64,000 nt of DNA from assembly GCF_016887965.1 (NCBI RefSeq), contig NZ_JAFDVD010000012.1:124001-188000 (forward strand). Direction: 5' to 3'. Position numbers and translations under genes: made by a program. Positions 15,851 through 24,887 of the stretch are shown piece after piece. The DNA is from Phycicoccus sonneratiae (GTDB taxonomy: Bacteria > Actinomycetota > Actinomycetes > Actinomycetales > Dermatophilaceae). Each line of letters starts with the position of its first letter. Within the stretch, counting starts at the first letter, position 1. Under the pieces are notes generated by a model. The model had not been told where the DNA came from, did no database searches, and was given only the letters and a program-made list of their open reading frames with translations.

Positions 15851-18800
15851 GCATGCCGCTGACCCGTGAGCAGATGGCCGCCCGTGCCGCCGCCGAGCTC
15901 GAGGACGGCGCCTACGTCAACCTCGGCATCGGCCTGCCGACCCTCGTGCCGAACTACGTGCCCGACGACGTCGAGATCGTCCTGCAGTCCGAGAACGGCA
16001 TCCTCGGCGTGGGCGCCTACCCCACCGAGGACGCCGTCGACCCCGACCTCATCAACGCCGGCAAGGAGACCGTCACGGTCCGCCGCGGCGCCTCCTACTT
16101 CGACTCCGCCCTGTCCTTCGGGATGATCCGCGGCGGCAAGGTCGACGCCGCCATCCTCGGTGCCATGCAGGTCAGCGCCACCGGCGACATCGCGAACTGG
16201 ATGATCCCCGGCAAGATGGTCAAGGGGATGGGCGGCGCGATGGACCTCGTCCACGGCGCCAAGAAGGTCGTCGTCCTCATGGAGCACGTCGCCAAGGACG
16301 GCTCGCACAAGATCGTCGCCGAGTGCAGCCTGCCGCTCACCGGCAAGCAGGTCGTCCAGCGGATCATCACCGACCTCGCCGTCATCGACGTCACCGACGA
16401 CGGCCTCGTCCTGCGCGAGCTCGCGCCCGACGTCACCGAGGAGCAGGTCCGCGAGGCCACCGGCGCCCCGCTGGCCGTCGACCTCGCCTGAGGTCGACGG
16501 CCCGGCGGGTCCGGGGCAGGACGACCCCCGGGGCCCGCTGCCCCCGGGCGCGGTGCCCGGGACGTCCGACGGCGCGGCGGAGAAGTGGCCCGCCCCGTCC
16601 CCGACGAGCACGACGAGCGCCCCGTTGGCGCGGCGCCCGACCATGTCGTTCCGGCCGTCGCCCGTCACGTCACCGGGCCCGAGGATGTCGGTGAAGCCGG
16701 CGACCGACGGGGCCACCACGACCGGCGCGGACAGCCGTCCGTCGCCGGTGGAGGCCGCCGCGTAGAGCAGCATCGCGTTGTCGCTCGAGCGGACGGCGAC
16801 GACGTCGGGCAGGCCGTCGCCGGTCACGTCGCCGGGCGAGACGAGGAGCCGGTACGCGCCGAACCCCGTGCCGATGAGCTGGGTGCCGACGACCCCGCCG
16901 CGCCCGTTGCCCCGGTAGATCTTCAGCTGGCCGTTGACCTGGCGGGCGAGGAAGTCGGTGTGCCCGTCCTGGTCCATGTCGCCGACGCCGCCGACCCAGT
17001 CCACGCCCTCCCAGCCGGAGCTGATCGGCAGCCGGGGGAAGAGCCCGGAGTCGCCGTCGCCCGGGTGGTAGTAGAGCGTGCCGCCGTCGCGCTCGACGAC
17101 GTCGTGCCGGTTGTCGCCGTCCCACGAGCCGACGTTCGCGACGAGCGAGACCTTCGACCAGTCGGTGCCGGCGAGCGGCGAGCTCGAGAAGCCGCCCGCG
17201 CCGTTGCCCGCGACGATGGTCAGCCGGCGCGAGGCGTCGACGGCGAGCAGGTCGCCACGTCCGTCGCCGGTGAGGTCCTTGGGGAAGGACGCGGCCGACT
17301 GCGACGGGGCCGAGGTGACGGTCCACCAGGTGCTGCGCAGGCCGAGCTTGCCCCGGAAGGAGTCACCCGAGACCGTGCTCGTGCCCGAGAGCCCCTCGAC
17401 CGTCACCGACTCGATGCGACCGCCCCACGTGGACACCCCGTTGCGGCCGTTGATGCGCAGCGAGGTCAGCCGGCCGACGCTCGGGAAGGCCTTCTCGACC
17501 GCGGCGATCGACATGCTCGTCGTCCACTGGTTCGGGCTGCCCGACGGCACGCCGTCGTACGGGTCCTTCGTCGACACCTGGTAGGCGAGCGAGGAGGCGA
17601 CGGTGTAGCCGCCGTTCGAGGACGAGAACTCGGTGAGCGCGGGCGCACCGCCGTAGTACACGGCCCGACCGCTCGTCGCCCCGACCGCCGCGGTCGTCGC
17701 GGGGTTCTCGAAGGGGATGACGCCACCGCTCGAGGTGTAGCCGTGCAGGCCCTTGAAGACCTGGCAGGACGTGCTGTCGCAGACGTCGTAGAGCGACCCG
17801 CTCGGCCGGTGCGCCTTCTGGTAGAGCGCGTAGGTGCGCGCCGCGACGGCCTGGGACCGCAGGGCGGCCGCGGACCACGAGGCGGGCATCTCCGACGGCA
17901 CGACGCTCTGGAGGTAGTAGTCGAGCGACAGCACGTTGGTCGTCAGGGCCCCCGAGCCGTTCCGCGTCGTCTCGACGGTGCGCCGGTAGGCCCGCTCCTC
18001 GCCGCCCGGCAGGACGACGTGGACCTTGCCGGCCTTGGCGTCGCTCAGCTGGACGCCGCCGGTCATGCCCTTCCACGACGAGGTGCTGCGCCACGTGCCG
18101 TTCTCGAGCCACTGGAGGACCAGCCCGGTCGAGTCCGGGACGAGGCGCCAGCGGTCGCGGACGCTGCCGTCGGCGTTGCGGCCGTAGACCGTGGCCGTGC
18201 GGCTGCCGTACCTCATGACGAGATCGGGCGTCGAGCGCACCGAGGTCCCACCGCTGCCCGCCACCGACAGCCACACCCGGAGCGTGGGGTTGCCGACCGT
18301 CGAGACGAGCGAGGTCTTCGGGTAGTAGAACGCGAGGATCGACTCGGTCGACAGGCCCTTGAGCGCGGCACCGTAGGCGCCGTACTGGCTCATCCCGCGG
18401 CCGTGGCCGAAGCCCTTGCCGGACAGGGAGAACGACGAGGTCTCCGGGCGTCCGTACACCTCGTCACCGGCCGTGCCGGCCACGGTGTTGCCCGTGCTCG
18501 CGAGGTAGTCCTGGTAGCGCGTGGCCACCGAGGACCGCAGCGAGGGCAGGAGGTCGTAGTAGAGGTTGCCGGGGCAGGAGGTGAGGCTGAAGTCCTGGTG
18601 CCCCGACACCCGGTTGCGGGTGATCTTCGTGCCCGGCGAGTACTTGTCGGCGCCCGAGCCGGCGACGAAGGTCGTCGAGGTGCGCGGGTCCCAGCCGTTG
18701 AGCCAGGCCTTCCACGCGATGACGTTCGTGACGGTCTTGAGGACCGCGCTCGACGGCTTGGTCGCCCCCGACTCGGAGCTCGCGTGCGTGCCGATCGACG

Positions 18801-19746
18801 CGATGCCGACCGTCTGGGAGTTGAACCCGCCGGTCTGCGCGCCCTGGACGTTGCGGCCGACACCGCCGTAGCGGCCCTCGTAGAGCCGGCCGAACCGGTC
18901 GACGAGGAAGTTGTACCCGATGTCGCACCAGCCGTTGGAGCGCGTGTGGTACGCGTAGATGCCGCGCACGAGACCGGCCGCCTGCGACGACGAGTAGTCG
19001 TTGGCGTTGACGGTGTGGTGGACGACCGCGCCCTCGATCTCGTCGTTGTAGGTCGGCGAGCAGCCGCGCAGGCTCTCGTCGGCTCCCCACTGCTTGCGGG
19101 TGATCATGGCCGGGGCGAGGCCCGCGGCGTTCGCGGCGCCGAGCGGCTGCTGCCCCACCGAGGCGTCCGCCGGGCTGTCGCCCGCGTCGACGAGGGCGGC
19201 GGTGGCCTTGCGCAGGTCGACCCCGCGCGGCGCGCGCACCCGGATCTGCACGTCGTCGGAGCCGGACACCGCGACCGGCTCGGTCGCGACCCGGGCCCGG
19301 CGGGCCTCCTCGGTGCCACCGTCCGGGCCGTGGGCGTCGAGCTCGGCCTCGACCCAGGCGTTCCAGCGGCCGTCGACCCGGGTCCGCACCTCGACGGTGG
19401 TCCGCGCCGCCGAGGCCTCGTCCGGGAAGCTGACGCCGACGACGTCGAGGTCCGCGCCGTCGCGCTCGAGGAGGCTCTGCTGCTCGCCCGTCGCCGCGGA
19501 CGGCGTGGCCGTCGTCGGCGTCGGCGAGGCCACGGCGGCCGACCGGCTCGGCGTCGCGTCCGGGGTGGCCGAGGCCGTCGGGGTCGGGGCCGTGGGCTCC
19601 GCGGACGGGGTCGGCGTGGCCGTCGGCATCGGCACGTCCTCGACCCGCGGCGGGACGGCCCGCGCGACCACCGGCGCCGCGATCGGCGCGACGACGGCGA
19701 CACCGGAGAGGAGGGTGGACGCGGCGAGGATTCGGAGAGTTCTCAT
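15760..19746 (-). CDS. Secreted amidase_2/PGRP + SpoIID/LytB + VCBS-repeat protein (3' end anomalous)
   Basis: The open frame is 1328 codons. Residues 1-29 are a signal peptide, then a Pro/Thr/Ala-rich linker. The amidase_2/PGRP domain (about 210-395) has [11 protein letters not shown] and [13 protein letters not shown] with zinc-type residues. The SpoIID domain (about 430-790) has [17 protein letters not shown] and [17 protein letters not shown]. Four or more VCBS/FG-GAP repeats ([13 protein letters not shown] and similar) end near residue 1060. The remaining 265 residues are antisense to the CoA-transferase genes and look non-native, so the genuine stop seems lost. Real protein is probably about 16490-19746. 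SpoIID is a lytic transglycosylase needing amidase-stripped glycans, so the fusion would do both steps. A 9-mer repeat lies upstream. Confidence 0.7.
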   Translation of the reverse strand: MRTLRILAASTLLSGVAVVAPIAAPVVARAVPPRVEDVPMPTATPTPSAEPTAPTPTASATPDATPSRSAAVASPTPTTATPSAATGEQQSLLERDGADLDVVGVSFPDEASAARTTVEVRTRVDGRWNAWVEAELDAHGPDGGTEEARRARVATEPVAVSGSDDVQIRVRAPRGVDLRKATAALVDAGDSPADASVGQQPLGAANAAGLAPAMITRKQWGADESLRGCSPTYNDEIEGAVVHHTVNANDYSSSQAAGLVRGIYAYHTRSNGWCDIGYNFLVDRFGRLYEGRYGGVGRNVQGAQTGGFNSQTVGIASIGTHASSESGATKPSSAVLKTVTNVIAWKAWLNGWDPRTSTTFVAGSGADKYSPGTKITRNRVSGHQDFSLTSCPGNLYYDLLPSLRSSVATRYQDYLASTGNTVAGTAGDEVYGRPETSSFSLSGKGFGHGRGMSQYGAYGAALKGLSTESILAFYYPKTSLVSTVGNPTLRVWLSVAGSGGTSVRSTPDLVMRYGSRTATVYGRNADGSVRDRWRLVPDSTGLVLQWLENGTWRSTSSWKGMTGGVQLSDAKAGKVHVVLPGGEERAYRRTVETTRNGSGALTTNVLSLDYYLQSVVPSEMPASWSAAALRSQAVAARTYALYQKAHRPSGSLYDVCDSTSCQVFKGLHGYTSSGGVIPFENPATTAAVGATSGRAVYYGGAPALTEFSSSNGGYTVASSLAYQVSTKDPYDGVPSGSPNQWTTSMSIAAVEKAFPSVGRLTSLRINGRNGVSTWGGRIESVTVEGLSGTSTVSGDSFRGKLGLRSTWWTVTSAPSQSAASFPKDLTGDGRGDLLAVDASRRLTIVAGNGAGGFSSSPLAGTDWSKVSLVANVGSWDGDNRHDVVERDGGTLYYHPGDGDSGLFPRLPISSGWEGVDWVGGVGDMDQDGHTDFLARQVNGQLKIYRGNGRGGVVGTQLIGTGFGAYRLLVSPGDVTGDGLPDVVAVRSSDNAMLLYAAASTGDGRLSAPVVVAPSVAGFTDILGPGDVTGDGRNDMVGRRANGALVVLVGDGAGHFSAAPSDVPGTAPGGSGPRGSSCPGPAGPSTSGEVDGQRGAGGLADLLLGDVGRELAQDEAVVGDVDDGEVGDDPLDDLLAGERQAALGDDLVRAVLGDVLHEDDDLLGAVDEVHRAAHPLDHLAGDHPVRDVAGGADLHGTEDGGVDLAAADHPEGQGGVEVGGAAADRDGLLAGVDEVGVDGVLGGVGAHAEDAVLGLQDDLDVVGHVVRHEGRQADAEVDVGAVLELGGGTGGHLLTGQRHAQASWVARTVRFSMCLSAACSGVSGRTRWT
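15853..16491 (+). CDS. 3-oxoacid CoA-transferase subunit B
   Basis: 212 aa. The catalytic glutamate that forms the glutamyl-CoA thioester lies in [26 protein letters not shown] is the N-terminal signature. It pairs with subunit A for ketone-body or acetoacetate use. The stop codon TGA (16489-16491) begins in the loop and ends in the stem of the hairpin at 16474-16501. The opposite strand is open in exactly aligned codon register because the gene avoids TTA, CTA and TCA codons, which lets the facing amidase frame run through it. Confidence 0.9.
   Translation: MPLTREQMAARAAAELEDGAYVNLGIGLPTLVPNYVPDDVEIVLQSENGILGVGAYPTEDAVDPDLINAGKETVTVRRGASYFDSALSFGMIRGGKVDAAILGAMQVSATGDIANWMIPGKMVKGMGGAMDLVHGAKKVVVLMEHVAKDGSHKIVAECSLPLTGKQVVQRIITDLAVIDVTDDGLVLRELAPDVTEEQVREATGAPLAVDLA
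16474..16501. terminator. 12-bp-arm hairpin overlapping the scoB-type stop codon
   Basis: Arms GCCGTCGACCTC (16474-16485) and GAGGTCGACGGC (16490-16501) pair perfectly around GCCT. The stop of CoA-transferase subunit B overlaps the second arm. It should end the CoA-transferase transcript and, in reverse, the amidase transcript from 19746. Confidence 0.7.
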
Positions 19747-19826
19747 GGGGGATCCACAGAGGTGACTAGAGGGTCCCCGGTGGCGCGACGAGGCCCACCG
19801 AGGGATGGCAGGGTGCTTCGCAGTGT

Positions 19827-19844
19827 GTCACACCCGTCACTCGC
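19827..19844 (+). promoter_or_regulatory. Two-copy 9-mer direct repeat GTCAC-NNNN, MtrA-box-like
   Basis: GTCACACCC and GTCACTCGC are adjacent with a 9-bp period, 81-98 bp upstream of the amidase start at 19746. Orientation relative to the gene is the same as for the triple repeat at 14809-14835. Both genes encode exported peptidoglycan-active proteins. Confidence 0.45.
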
Positions 19845-19895
19845 GTACCGGGGTTTCGGTGAGGTCCACAGCACCCGCGCGGGTATGCTGCGCCG

Positions 19896-21377
19896 GTGTC
19901 GTCCGCGCCCCCGCAGCCGGAGCCGCCGTCCGGGGGACCGCCCGCCGGCGGGCTGCGCGACCACGCCGCGCTGAGCACCTACGCCACCGCCGTCCAGGGC
20001 GCCGCCCGGCTCGCCTACAGCGTCGTCATCGGCCGTCTCGGGTCCCGCGAGCTGCTCGGCCAGGCGAACAGCGCCCTGTCGATCTCGGTCCTCACGAGCC
20101 TGGCCTGGGCCGCCCCCGCCGCCAACGCCGGCACCCGCTTCGTCGCCCTCCGTCGCTCGCTCGACGACGAGGAGGGTGCCCTGCGGGTCGCCCGCCACAT
20201 CGCGCTGCGCTCCCTCCTCGTCGCCACCGTCCTCCCGACGACCACCGGCCTGCTCGGCGCCCGGTGGCTCGGCCTGGCACCGGTCCAGGTCGTCGCGAGC
20301 GTCGTCCTCTGCTGGGCGTACTCGGTCTACGTGACGACCCGCGGCATCCGCTTCGGGCTCTTCGGCTTCCGGCAGGTCGCGCTCTGGGACACCATCGCCG
20401 CGGCGACGTCGCTCTCGGTGCTGGCCGTCGTCCTCGTGCTCGACCTCGACCTGCTGACCCTCCTGCCGCTCGCCGTCGGCTACGCGCTGTTCGCGGTCGC
20501 GACCTGGCCGGCCCGCGCGCACGGCCGGCTCGAGAAGGCCGCGCGGCGCGAGGTCGACCAGTGGATCGCCTTCTCCGCGGTCGGCGTCCTCGCGAGCGGG
20601 GGCCTGCTCCAGGCCTCCCAGCTCGCGGCCCACCACTGGGGCGGCGAGGCCGGCGCGGGCGACTTCGCGGCCGCGCTCTCCCTCGCGACCCCGATGTCGA
20701 TGTTCTCCATCGCGCTCATCACCGCCCTCGTGCCCCCGCTCGTCGCCGCGGCCGGCCGCGAGGACCACGCCGCCGTCACGCGCCACAGCGACGCCATCGC
20801 CCGCCGGCTCGTCGCGATCTTCGTCGGCGCCATCGGCGTCCTCGTCATCGTCAGCCCGCTCGGCATCTCCGTCGTCTACGGCGCCTCCTTCACCCGCTCG
20901 GCGACCGTCCTGCCCGTCCTCCTCGGCGCGGTGATGCTCACCTCCGTGGCCCTCGGCGGCGCGACCGCCCTCCAGTCCACCCGGCGGCGCGGGCCGCAGG
21001 TCGTCGCCGCGATCAACCTCGGCGGCCTCGTCCTCGGTGTCGCGACGTGGTTCGTCCTCGCCCCCTCCCTCGGGGTCGACGGCGTCGCCCTCGGGTACCT
21101 CGTCGGCGCGGGCTGTGCGTCGCTCGGCACGATGGGCGCCGTGTGGTGGCTCGAGCGCCAGTCCTGGGCCGACCTCGTCGCCCGGCTCGTCGCCGGGGTC
21201 GTCCTCGTCGCCGTCCTCGCGGTCGCCACCCGCGGCCTCGACGGCGTCGTCGGGGCGGTGGCCCAGCTCGGGGCGGCGGCGGTCTTCGCCGCGGCGTGGT
21301 GGTGGCTCAACCGGCGCGAGGTGGCCAGCCTCTGGGCGACGCTGCGCGGCGGCGGTGGGGACGCCCCTCCCTCCTAG
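19896..21377 (+). CDS. MOP-superfamily polysaccharide flippase (Wzx-like)
   Basis: 493 aa with 12-14 hydrophobic helices. The pattern (LSTYATAVQGAARLAYSVVIGRLGSRELLG at the start, then repeated membrane pairs) fits lipid-linked oligosaccharide flippases. It would move undecaprenyl-linked glycans to the outer leaflet. TATGCT at 19884-19889 is 6 nt before the GTG, so the transcript is probably leaderless. Glycosyltransferases follow in the same direction (21388, 22221, 23059) and probably build the flipped glycan. Confidence 0.78.
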   Translation: MSSAPPQPEPPSGGPPAGGLRDHAALSTYATAVQGAARLAYSVVIGRLGSRELLGQANSALSISVLTSLAWAAPAANAGTRFVALRRSLDDEEGALRVARHIALRSLLVATVLPTTTGLLGARWLGLAPVQVVASVVLCWAYSVYVTTRGIRFGLFGFRQVALWDTIAAATSLSVLAVVLVLDLDLLTLLPLAVGYALFAVATWPARAHGRLEKAARREVDQWIAFSAVGVLASGGLLQASQLAAHHWGGEAGAGDFAAALSLATPMSMFSIALITALVPPLVAAAGREDHAAVTRHSDAIARRLVAIFVGAIGVLVIVSPLGISVVYGASFTRSATVLPVLLGAVMLTSVALGGATALQSTRRRGPQVVAAINLGGLVLGVATWFVLAPSLGVDGVALGYLVGAGCASLGTMGAVWWLERQSWADLVARLVAGVVLVAVLAVATRGLDGVVGAVAQLGAAAVFAAAWWWLNRREVASLWATLRGGGGDAPPS

Positions 21378-21387
21378 ACTGCTCGCC

Positions 21388-22224
21388 GTGCCCCCCACCG
21401 TCACCGTCCTCATGACGACCTACCACGGGACCTCCGTCGCCGACTTCGAGCGCTCGGTCGACTCCGTCGTCGGGCAGACCCGGCCGCCCGAGGAGTTCCT
21501 CGTCGTCGTCGACGGACCCGTGCCCGACGCCCTCGACGCGGCCATCGGCCGCGCGCAGGAGGCGCACCCCGCGCTGCGGGTCGAGCGCCTGCCGCGCAAC
21601 GTCGGCAGCGGGCTGGCCTCGGCGCGCGGCCTCGAGCTCGCCACCCAGGACTTCGTGGCCCGCCACGACAGCGACGACGTGTCGCTGCCGACCCGCCTCG
21701 AGCGCCAGCTCGAGCGCGTCGAGGCCCACGGCCTCGACCTCGTGGGCTCCTCGATGCTCGAGTTCCGCGGCGACCCCGAGCACGTGCTCGGCCTGCGCGC
21801 GGTACCCACCTCGCACGCGGCGATCGTCCGTCGGCTCCCGATGAACAACCCGGTGAACAACCCGACGTCGGTGTTCCGCCGCGAGCTGGCCCTCGGCGTC
21901 GGCGGGTACGCCGACCTGCGCTACATGCAGGACTACGACCTCTTCGCCCGGATGCTCGCCGCCGGTGCGCGGGCCGAGAACCTCGACGAGCCGCTCGTGC
22001 TCTTCAACGCCGGCGACGAGATGATCTCCCGGCGGGGCGGCTGGCGGATGCTGCGGCACGAGTGGGCGATCCAGCGCCGGCTGCGCGAGGCCGGCGTCAT
22101 CGGCACCCCGCGGCTGGCGCTCAACCTCGTGCTCCGCGGGGCCTTCCGGCTCGTCCCCGGGCGGCTGCTCGGACCGGTGTACGCGCTGCTCTTCCGGCGC
22201 CGGGCGAGCGAGGTCGGCGCGTGA
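21388..22224 (+). CDS. GT2 family glycosyltransferase
   Basis: 278 aa. GT2 landmarks are VLMTTYHGTSVADFERSV, the HDSDDVS acidic motif and the ED-like acceptor region YMQDYDLFARML. It is cytosolic with no membrane helix. The GTG start at 21388 is preceded by TAGACT (21375-21380) with a 7-nt gap, which rules out the longer frame from 21037. The stop overlaps the start of the next glycosyltransferase (GTGA). Confidence 0.82.
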   Translation: MPPTVTVLMTTYHGTSVADFERSVDSVVGQTRPPEEFLVVVDGPVPDALDAAIGRAQEAHPALRVERLPRNVGSGLASARGLELATQDFVARHDSDDVSLPTRLERQLERVEAHGLDLVGSSMLEFRGDPEHVLGLRAVPTSHAAIVRRLPMNNPVNNPTSVFRRELALGVGGYADLRYMQDYDLFARMLAAGARAENLDEPLVLFNAGDEMISRRGGWRMLRHEWAIQRRLREAGVIGTPRLALNLVLRGAFRLVPGRLLGPVYALLFRRRASEVGA

Positions 22225-23024
22225 GCACCCCACCGGCCCTCACCTGGGTGGTCGTCTCGTACGGCGGGGTCGACGACGCCCGCGGCCTCGTCGCCTCGCT
22301 CGGCGCCGACGCGCCCGTCGACGTCGTCCTCTGCGCCAACAAGCCCGGCGACGCGGCGGCCGCCCGCACGGCCTTCGCCGACGACACCCGGGTGCGCGTC
22401 CTCGACTTCGAGGACAACCCGGGCTACCTGCCGGCGCTGCACCGGGCGCTGCCCGAGCTCGACCCCGCCCTCCCCCTCGTGCTGTCGAACTGCGACCTCG
22501 TCGCCGACCCCGGCTGCGTCGACGCCCTCCTCGCGGGCGTCGCCGAGTTCCCCGACGCCGGGTGGCTGGCCCCCTCGGTCATCGGCTCGCTCGGGCAGGA
22601 CCAGAACCCCAACCTGCTCTCCCCGCCGGGCGCCCGGTGGCTGCGGATGCTCGCCGCCGTGCACCGCGTCCCCGCCGTCGCCGACGTCATGCTCCTGCGC
22701 CGCGAGGGCCACAGCTCGCGCACCGTCGACGGCGTGGCCCCGGGCACGGCGGTCTTCGCCGGCCACGGGTCGTGCGTCGTCCTCACCCCCCGCTACCTCG
22801 CCGAGGGCGGACGCACCGACTACCCCTTCGCGCTCTTCGGCGAGGAGCTGTGGTTCGGCAGCGAGTGCGCCCGGCTCGGGCTCACCGTCCGCTACCTCCC
22901 GAGCGCGGTGCTGCGGCACGCCGAGCACGTCGCCACCGGGCGCCGGCGGCGGGGGCACGTGGCCCGCGTCAAGTACGAGGGCCTGCGCTGGTGGGCCCGC
23001 CGGGCCGCGGACGCCGGGTGGTGA
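22221..23024 (+). CDS. GT2 family glycosyltransferase (rhamnosyl/galactofuranosyl-type)
   Basis: 267 aa. WVVVSYGGVDDARGLVASL opens the domain, LSNCDLVADPG carries the DxD-like metal site and FALFGEELWFGSE the acceptor-side acids. The whole shape resembles actinobacterial rhamnosyl or galactofuranosyl GT2 enzymes, but the sugar cannot be fixed from sequence. It is translationally coupled to the preceding gene by a GTGA overlap. Confidence 0.78.
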   Translation: MSTPPALTWVVVSYGGVDDARGLVASLGADAPVDVVLCANKPGDAAAARTAFADDTRVRVLDFEDNPGYLPALHRALPELDPALPLVLSNCDLVADPGCVDALLAGVAEFPDAGWLAPSVIGSLGQDQNPNLLSPPGARWLRMLAAVHRVPAVADVMLLRREGHSSRTVDGVAPGTAVFAGHGSCVVLTPRYLAEGGRTDYPFALFGEELWFGSECARLGLTVRYLPSAVLRHAEHVATGRRRRGHVARVKYEGLRWWARRAADAGW

Positions 23025-23058
23025 GGCCGGCGGGCCGGGCCCCGTACGCTGGTCCCCG

Positions 23059-23748
23059 ATGAACACCACACGGCAGGTCGACACCGCGGGCGTCTGGCTG
23101 GTGATCCCGCTCTTCAACGAGGCCTCGGTCATCGGGGACGTCGTCGCCCAGGCCCGCACGGTCTTCCCCGACGTCGTCGTCGTCGACGACGGCTCGTCCG
23201 ACGGCGGGGCCGACGCCGCCCGGGCCGCCGGGGCGGTGGTCGTCCGCCACCCGGTCAACCTCGGCCAGGGCGCGGCCCTGCAGACCGGCTTCGAGTTCGT
23301 CCGCACCCGCCCGGACATGCGGTGGGCGGTCACCTTCGACGCCGACGGCCAGCACCAGACCGACGACGTCCTCGCGATGCTCGACAAGGCCCGCGCCGAG
23401 GACCTCCAGGTCGTCTTCGGCTCGCGCTTCCTCGACGACCGCACCAGCCCGAGCCTCGCGAAGAAGCTCGTCCTGCGGGCCGCGGTCGGGTACACGAACC
23501 TCACGACCCACACCCGGCTCACCGACGCCCACAACGGCCTGCGCCTGCTGCGCCGCGACGTCGTCGAGCGCCTCGACATCACCCAGAACCGGATGGCCCA
23601 CGCCTCCGAGCTCGTCGCGCAGATCGGGTCGATGGACGTGCGCTACGGCGAGAGCCCGGTGCACATCCTCTACACCGACTACTCGCGCTCCAAGGGCCAG
23701 TCGCTGTGGAACTCGGTCAACATCCTCGTGGAGCTGATCCTCCGATGA
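23059..23748 (+). CDS. GT2 family glycosyltransferase, dolichyl-phosphate-mannose-synthase-like
   Basis: 229 aa. VIPLFNEASVIGDV, VVDDGSSDGG, NLGQGAALQTGFE and TFDADGQHQTDDV are the standard GT2 motifs of polyprenyl-phosphate hexose synthases. It has no transmembrane anchor itself. The next gene, coupled by ATGA, is a small DUF2304 membrane protein that commonly accompanies such enzymes and may anchor them. TACGCT (23045-23050) lies 8 nt before the ATG. Confidence 0.85.
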   Translation: MNTTRQVDTAGVWLVIPLFNEASVIGDVVAQARTVFPDVVVVDDGSSDGGADAARAAGAVVVRHPVNLGQGAALQTGFEFVRTRPDMRWAVTFDADGQHQTDDVLAMLDKARAEDLQVVFGSRFLDDRTSPSLAKKLVLRAAVGYTNLTTHTRLTDAHNGLRLLRRDVVERLDITQNRMAHASELVAQIGSMDVRYGESPVHILYTDYSRSKGQSLWNSVNILVELILR

Positions 23749-24131
23749 AGGTGCTGCTCATCCAGGTCATCCTCGTCGCCGTCATCGGCGCCGTCGTCGC
23801 CCGGCTCTTCCGCTCCCGGGGCGCGCGCTCGCAGGCCATCCGGCGCCTCGGGCTGCTCGTCTTCGCGGCCTTCGCGGTCGTCTCGGTCTTCTTCCCCGAC
23901 CTCTGGAGCCGCATCGCCCGGGCGGTCGGCGTCGGTCGTGGCACCGACCTCGTGCTCTACGCGCTCGTCGTCGCGTTCCTCAGCTACACGGTGACGAGCT
24001 ACCTGCGCTTCCGCGACCTCGAGAGCCGGTACACGCGCCTCGCCCGGCGGATCGCCCTCGACGAGGTGGCCGGCACGCTGCCGACCCCCGAGCCGCCGGC
24101 CCGCGACGAGCAGGACCCCGGGCGGGCCTGA
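23745..24131 (+). CDS. DUF2304 family membrane protein
   Basis: 128 aa with three hydrophobic segments (residues about 3-20, 35-52, 65-85) and an acidic cytoplasmic tail. DUF2304 proteins are found directly after GT2 polyprenyl-phosphate sugar synthases across actinobacteria and are presumed partners. The ATG overlaps the preceding stop (ATGA). The gene converges with the ABC exporter ATPase, and both stops are paired in the hairpin 24128-24144. Confidence 0.8.
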   Translation: MKVLLIQVILVAVIGAVVARLFRSRGARSQAIRRLGLLVFAAFAVVSVFFPDLWSRIARAVGVGRGTDLVLYALVVAFLSYTVTSYLRFRDLESRYTRLARRIALDEVAGTLPTPEPPARDEQDPGRA

Positions 24132-24144
24132 GCGCTGCGCTCAG
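24128..24144. terminator. Hairpin embedding both convergent stop codons
   Basis: CTGAGCG (24128-24134) and CGCTCAG (24138-24144) pair around CTG. The TGA of the DUF2304 gene and the TGA of the exporter ATPase gene (24141-24143, minus strand) lie opposite one another in the stem. The hairpin is thus within the last codons of both genes. Confidence 0.6.
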
Positions 24145-24887
24145 CCGGCCTCGAGGTCGGCGTTGTACCGGTCGAGGACCTCGCCCATCGGGCCGTCCAT
24201 GACCAGCTCGCCGGAGCGCAGGTACAGGGCCCGGTCGCCGAAGCGGCGCAGGTCCTTCTCGCTGTGGCTCACGAGGAAGAGCGTGCGCCCCTCGGCGAGC
24301 AGCCCCTCCATCCGGTCGTAGCACTTGTCGCGGAAGGCCTTGTCCCCCACCGCGAGCACCTCGTCGACGAGGACGATGGGCTCGTCGAGCGTCGTGACGA
24401 CGGCGAAGCCGAGCCGGACCTTCATGCCCGAGGAGAAGTGCCGGTACGGGGTGTCGAGCCCGGCCCGCACCTGGGGCCCCGCGAAGTCGACGATCTCGTC
24501 GAAGCGCTCGTCGATGGTGCTCTTGGGCAGGCCGTGCAGCCCGCCCATGAGGTAGACGTTGTCGCGGGCGGTCAGCTCGCCGACGAACCCGCCGGTGAGC
24601 TCGATGAGCGGGGCGACACCGCCGCGGACGGTGACCGTGCCCTCGTCGGGGAGCAGCACCCCGGCGAGCATCTTGAGCAGGGTCGACTTGCCGCCGCCGT
24701 TGCCCCCGACGACGCCGACCGCCTCGCCGGGCATGATGTCGAACGAGACGTCGCGCAGCGCCCAGAAGGTCTCGCGCGGGGCGCCGGTGCGCCCGCGGAA
24801 CAGCATCTCGCGCAGCTGCATCCGCCGCCGACGCGAGCGGTAGAACTCGACGCCGAGGCCCTCGACGGAGATGACCGGCTCGGACAT
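24141..24887 (-). CDS. ABC transporter ATPase for surface polysaccharide/teichoic acid export (TagH/Wzt type)
   Basis: 248 aa. Walker A is VGGNGGGKSTLL, the ABC signature is HFSSGMKVRLGFAV (the SSGM form typical of Wzt/TagH rather than LSGGQ), and Walker B is PIVLVDEVLAVGD. There is no C-terminal carbohydrate-binding domain, so it is a TagH-like minimal ATPase. It pairs with the permease encoded immediately upstream; their stop and start share one base (TGATG). Neighbouring CDP-polyol phosphotransferases suggest it exports lipid-linked teichoic acid. Confidence 0.85.
   Translation of the reverse strand: MSEPVISVEGLGVEFYRSRRRRMQLREMLFRGRTGAPRETFWALRDVSFDIMPGEAVGVVGGNGGGKSTLLKMLAGVLLPDEGTVTVRGGVAPLIELTGGFVGELTARDNVYLMGGLHGLPKSTIDERFDEIVDFAGPQVRAGLDTPYRHFSSGMKVRLGFAVVTTLDEPIVLVDEVLAVGDKAFRDKCYDRMEGLLAEGRTLFLVSHSEKDLRRFGDRALYLRSGELVMDGPMGEVLDRYNADLEAG

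Noticed and set aside
15760-16491. A genuine coding extension of the amidase with its own function
   Set aside because: The translated residues have the Asp/Gly/Val/Ala-rich character of antisense translation and show no domain, so it is treated as run-on.
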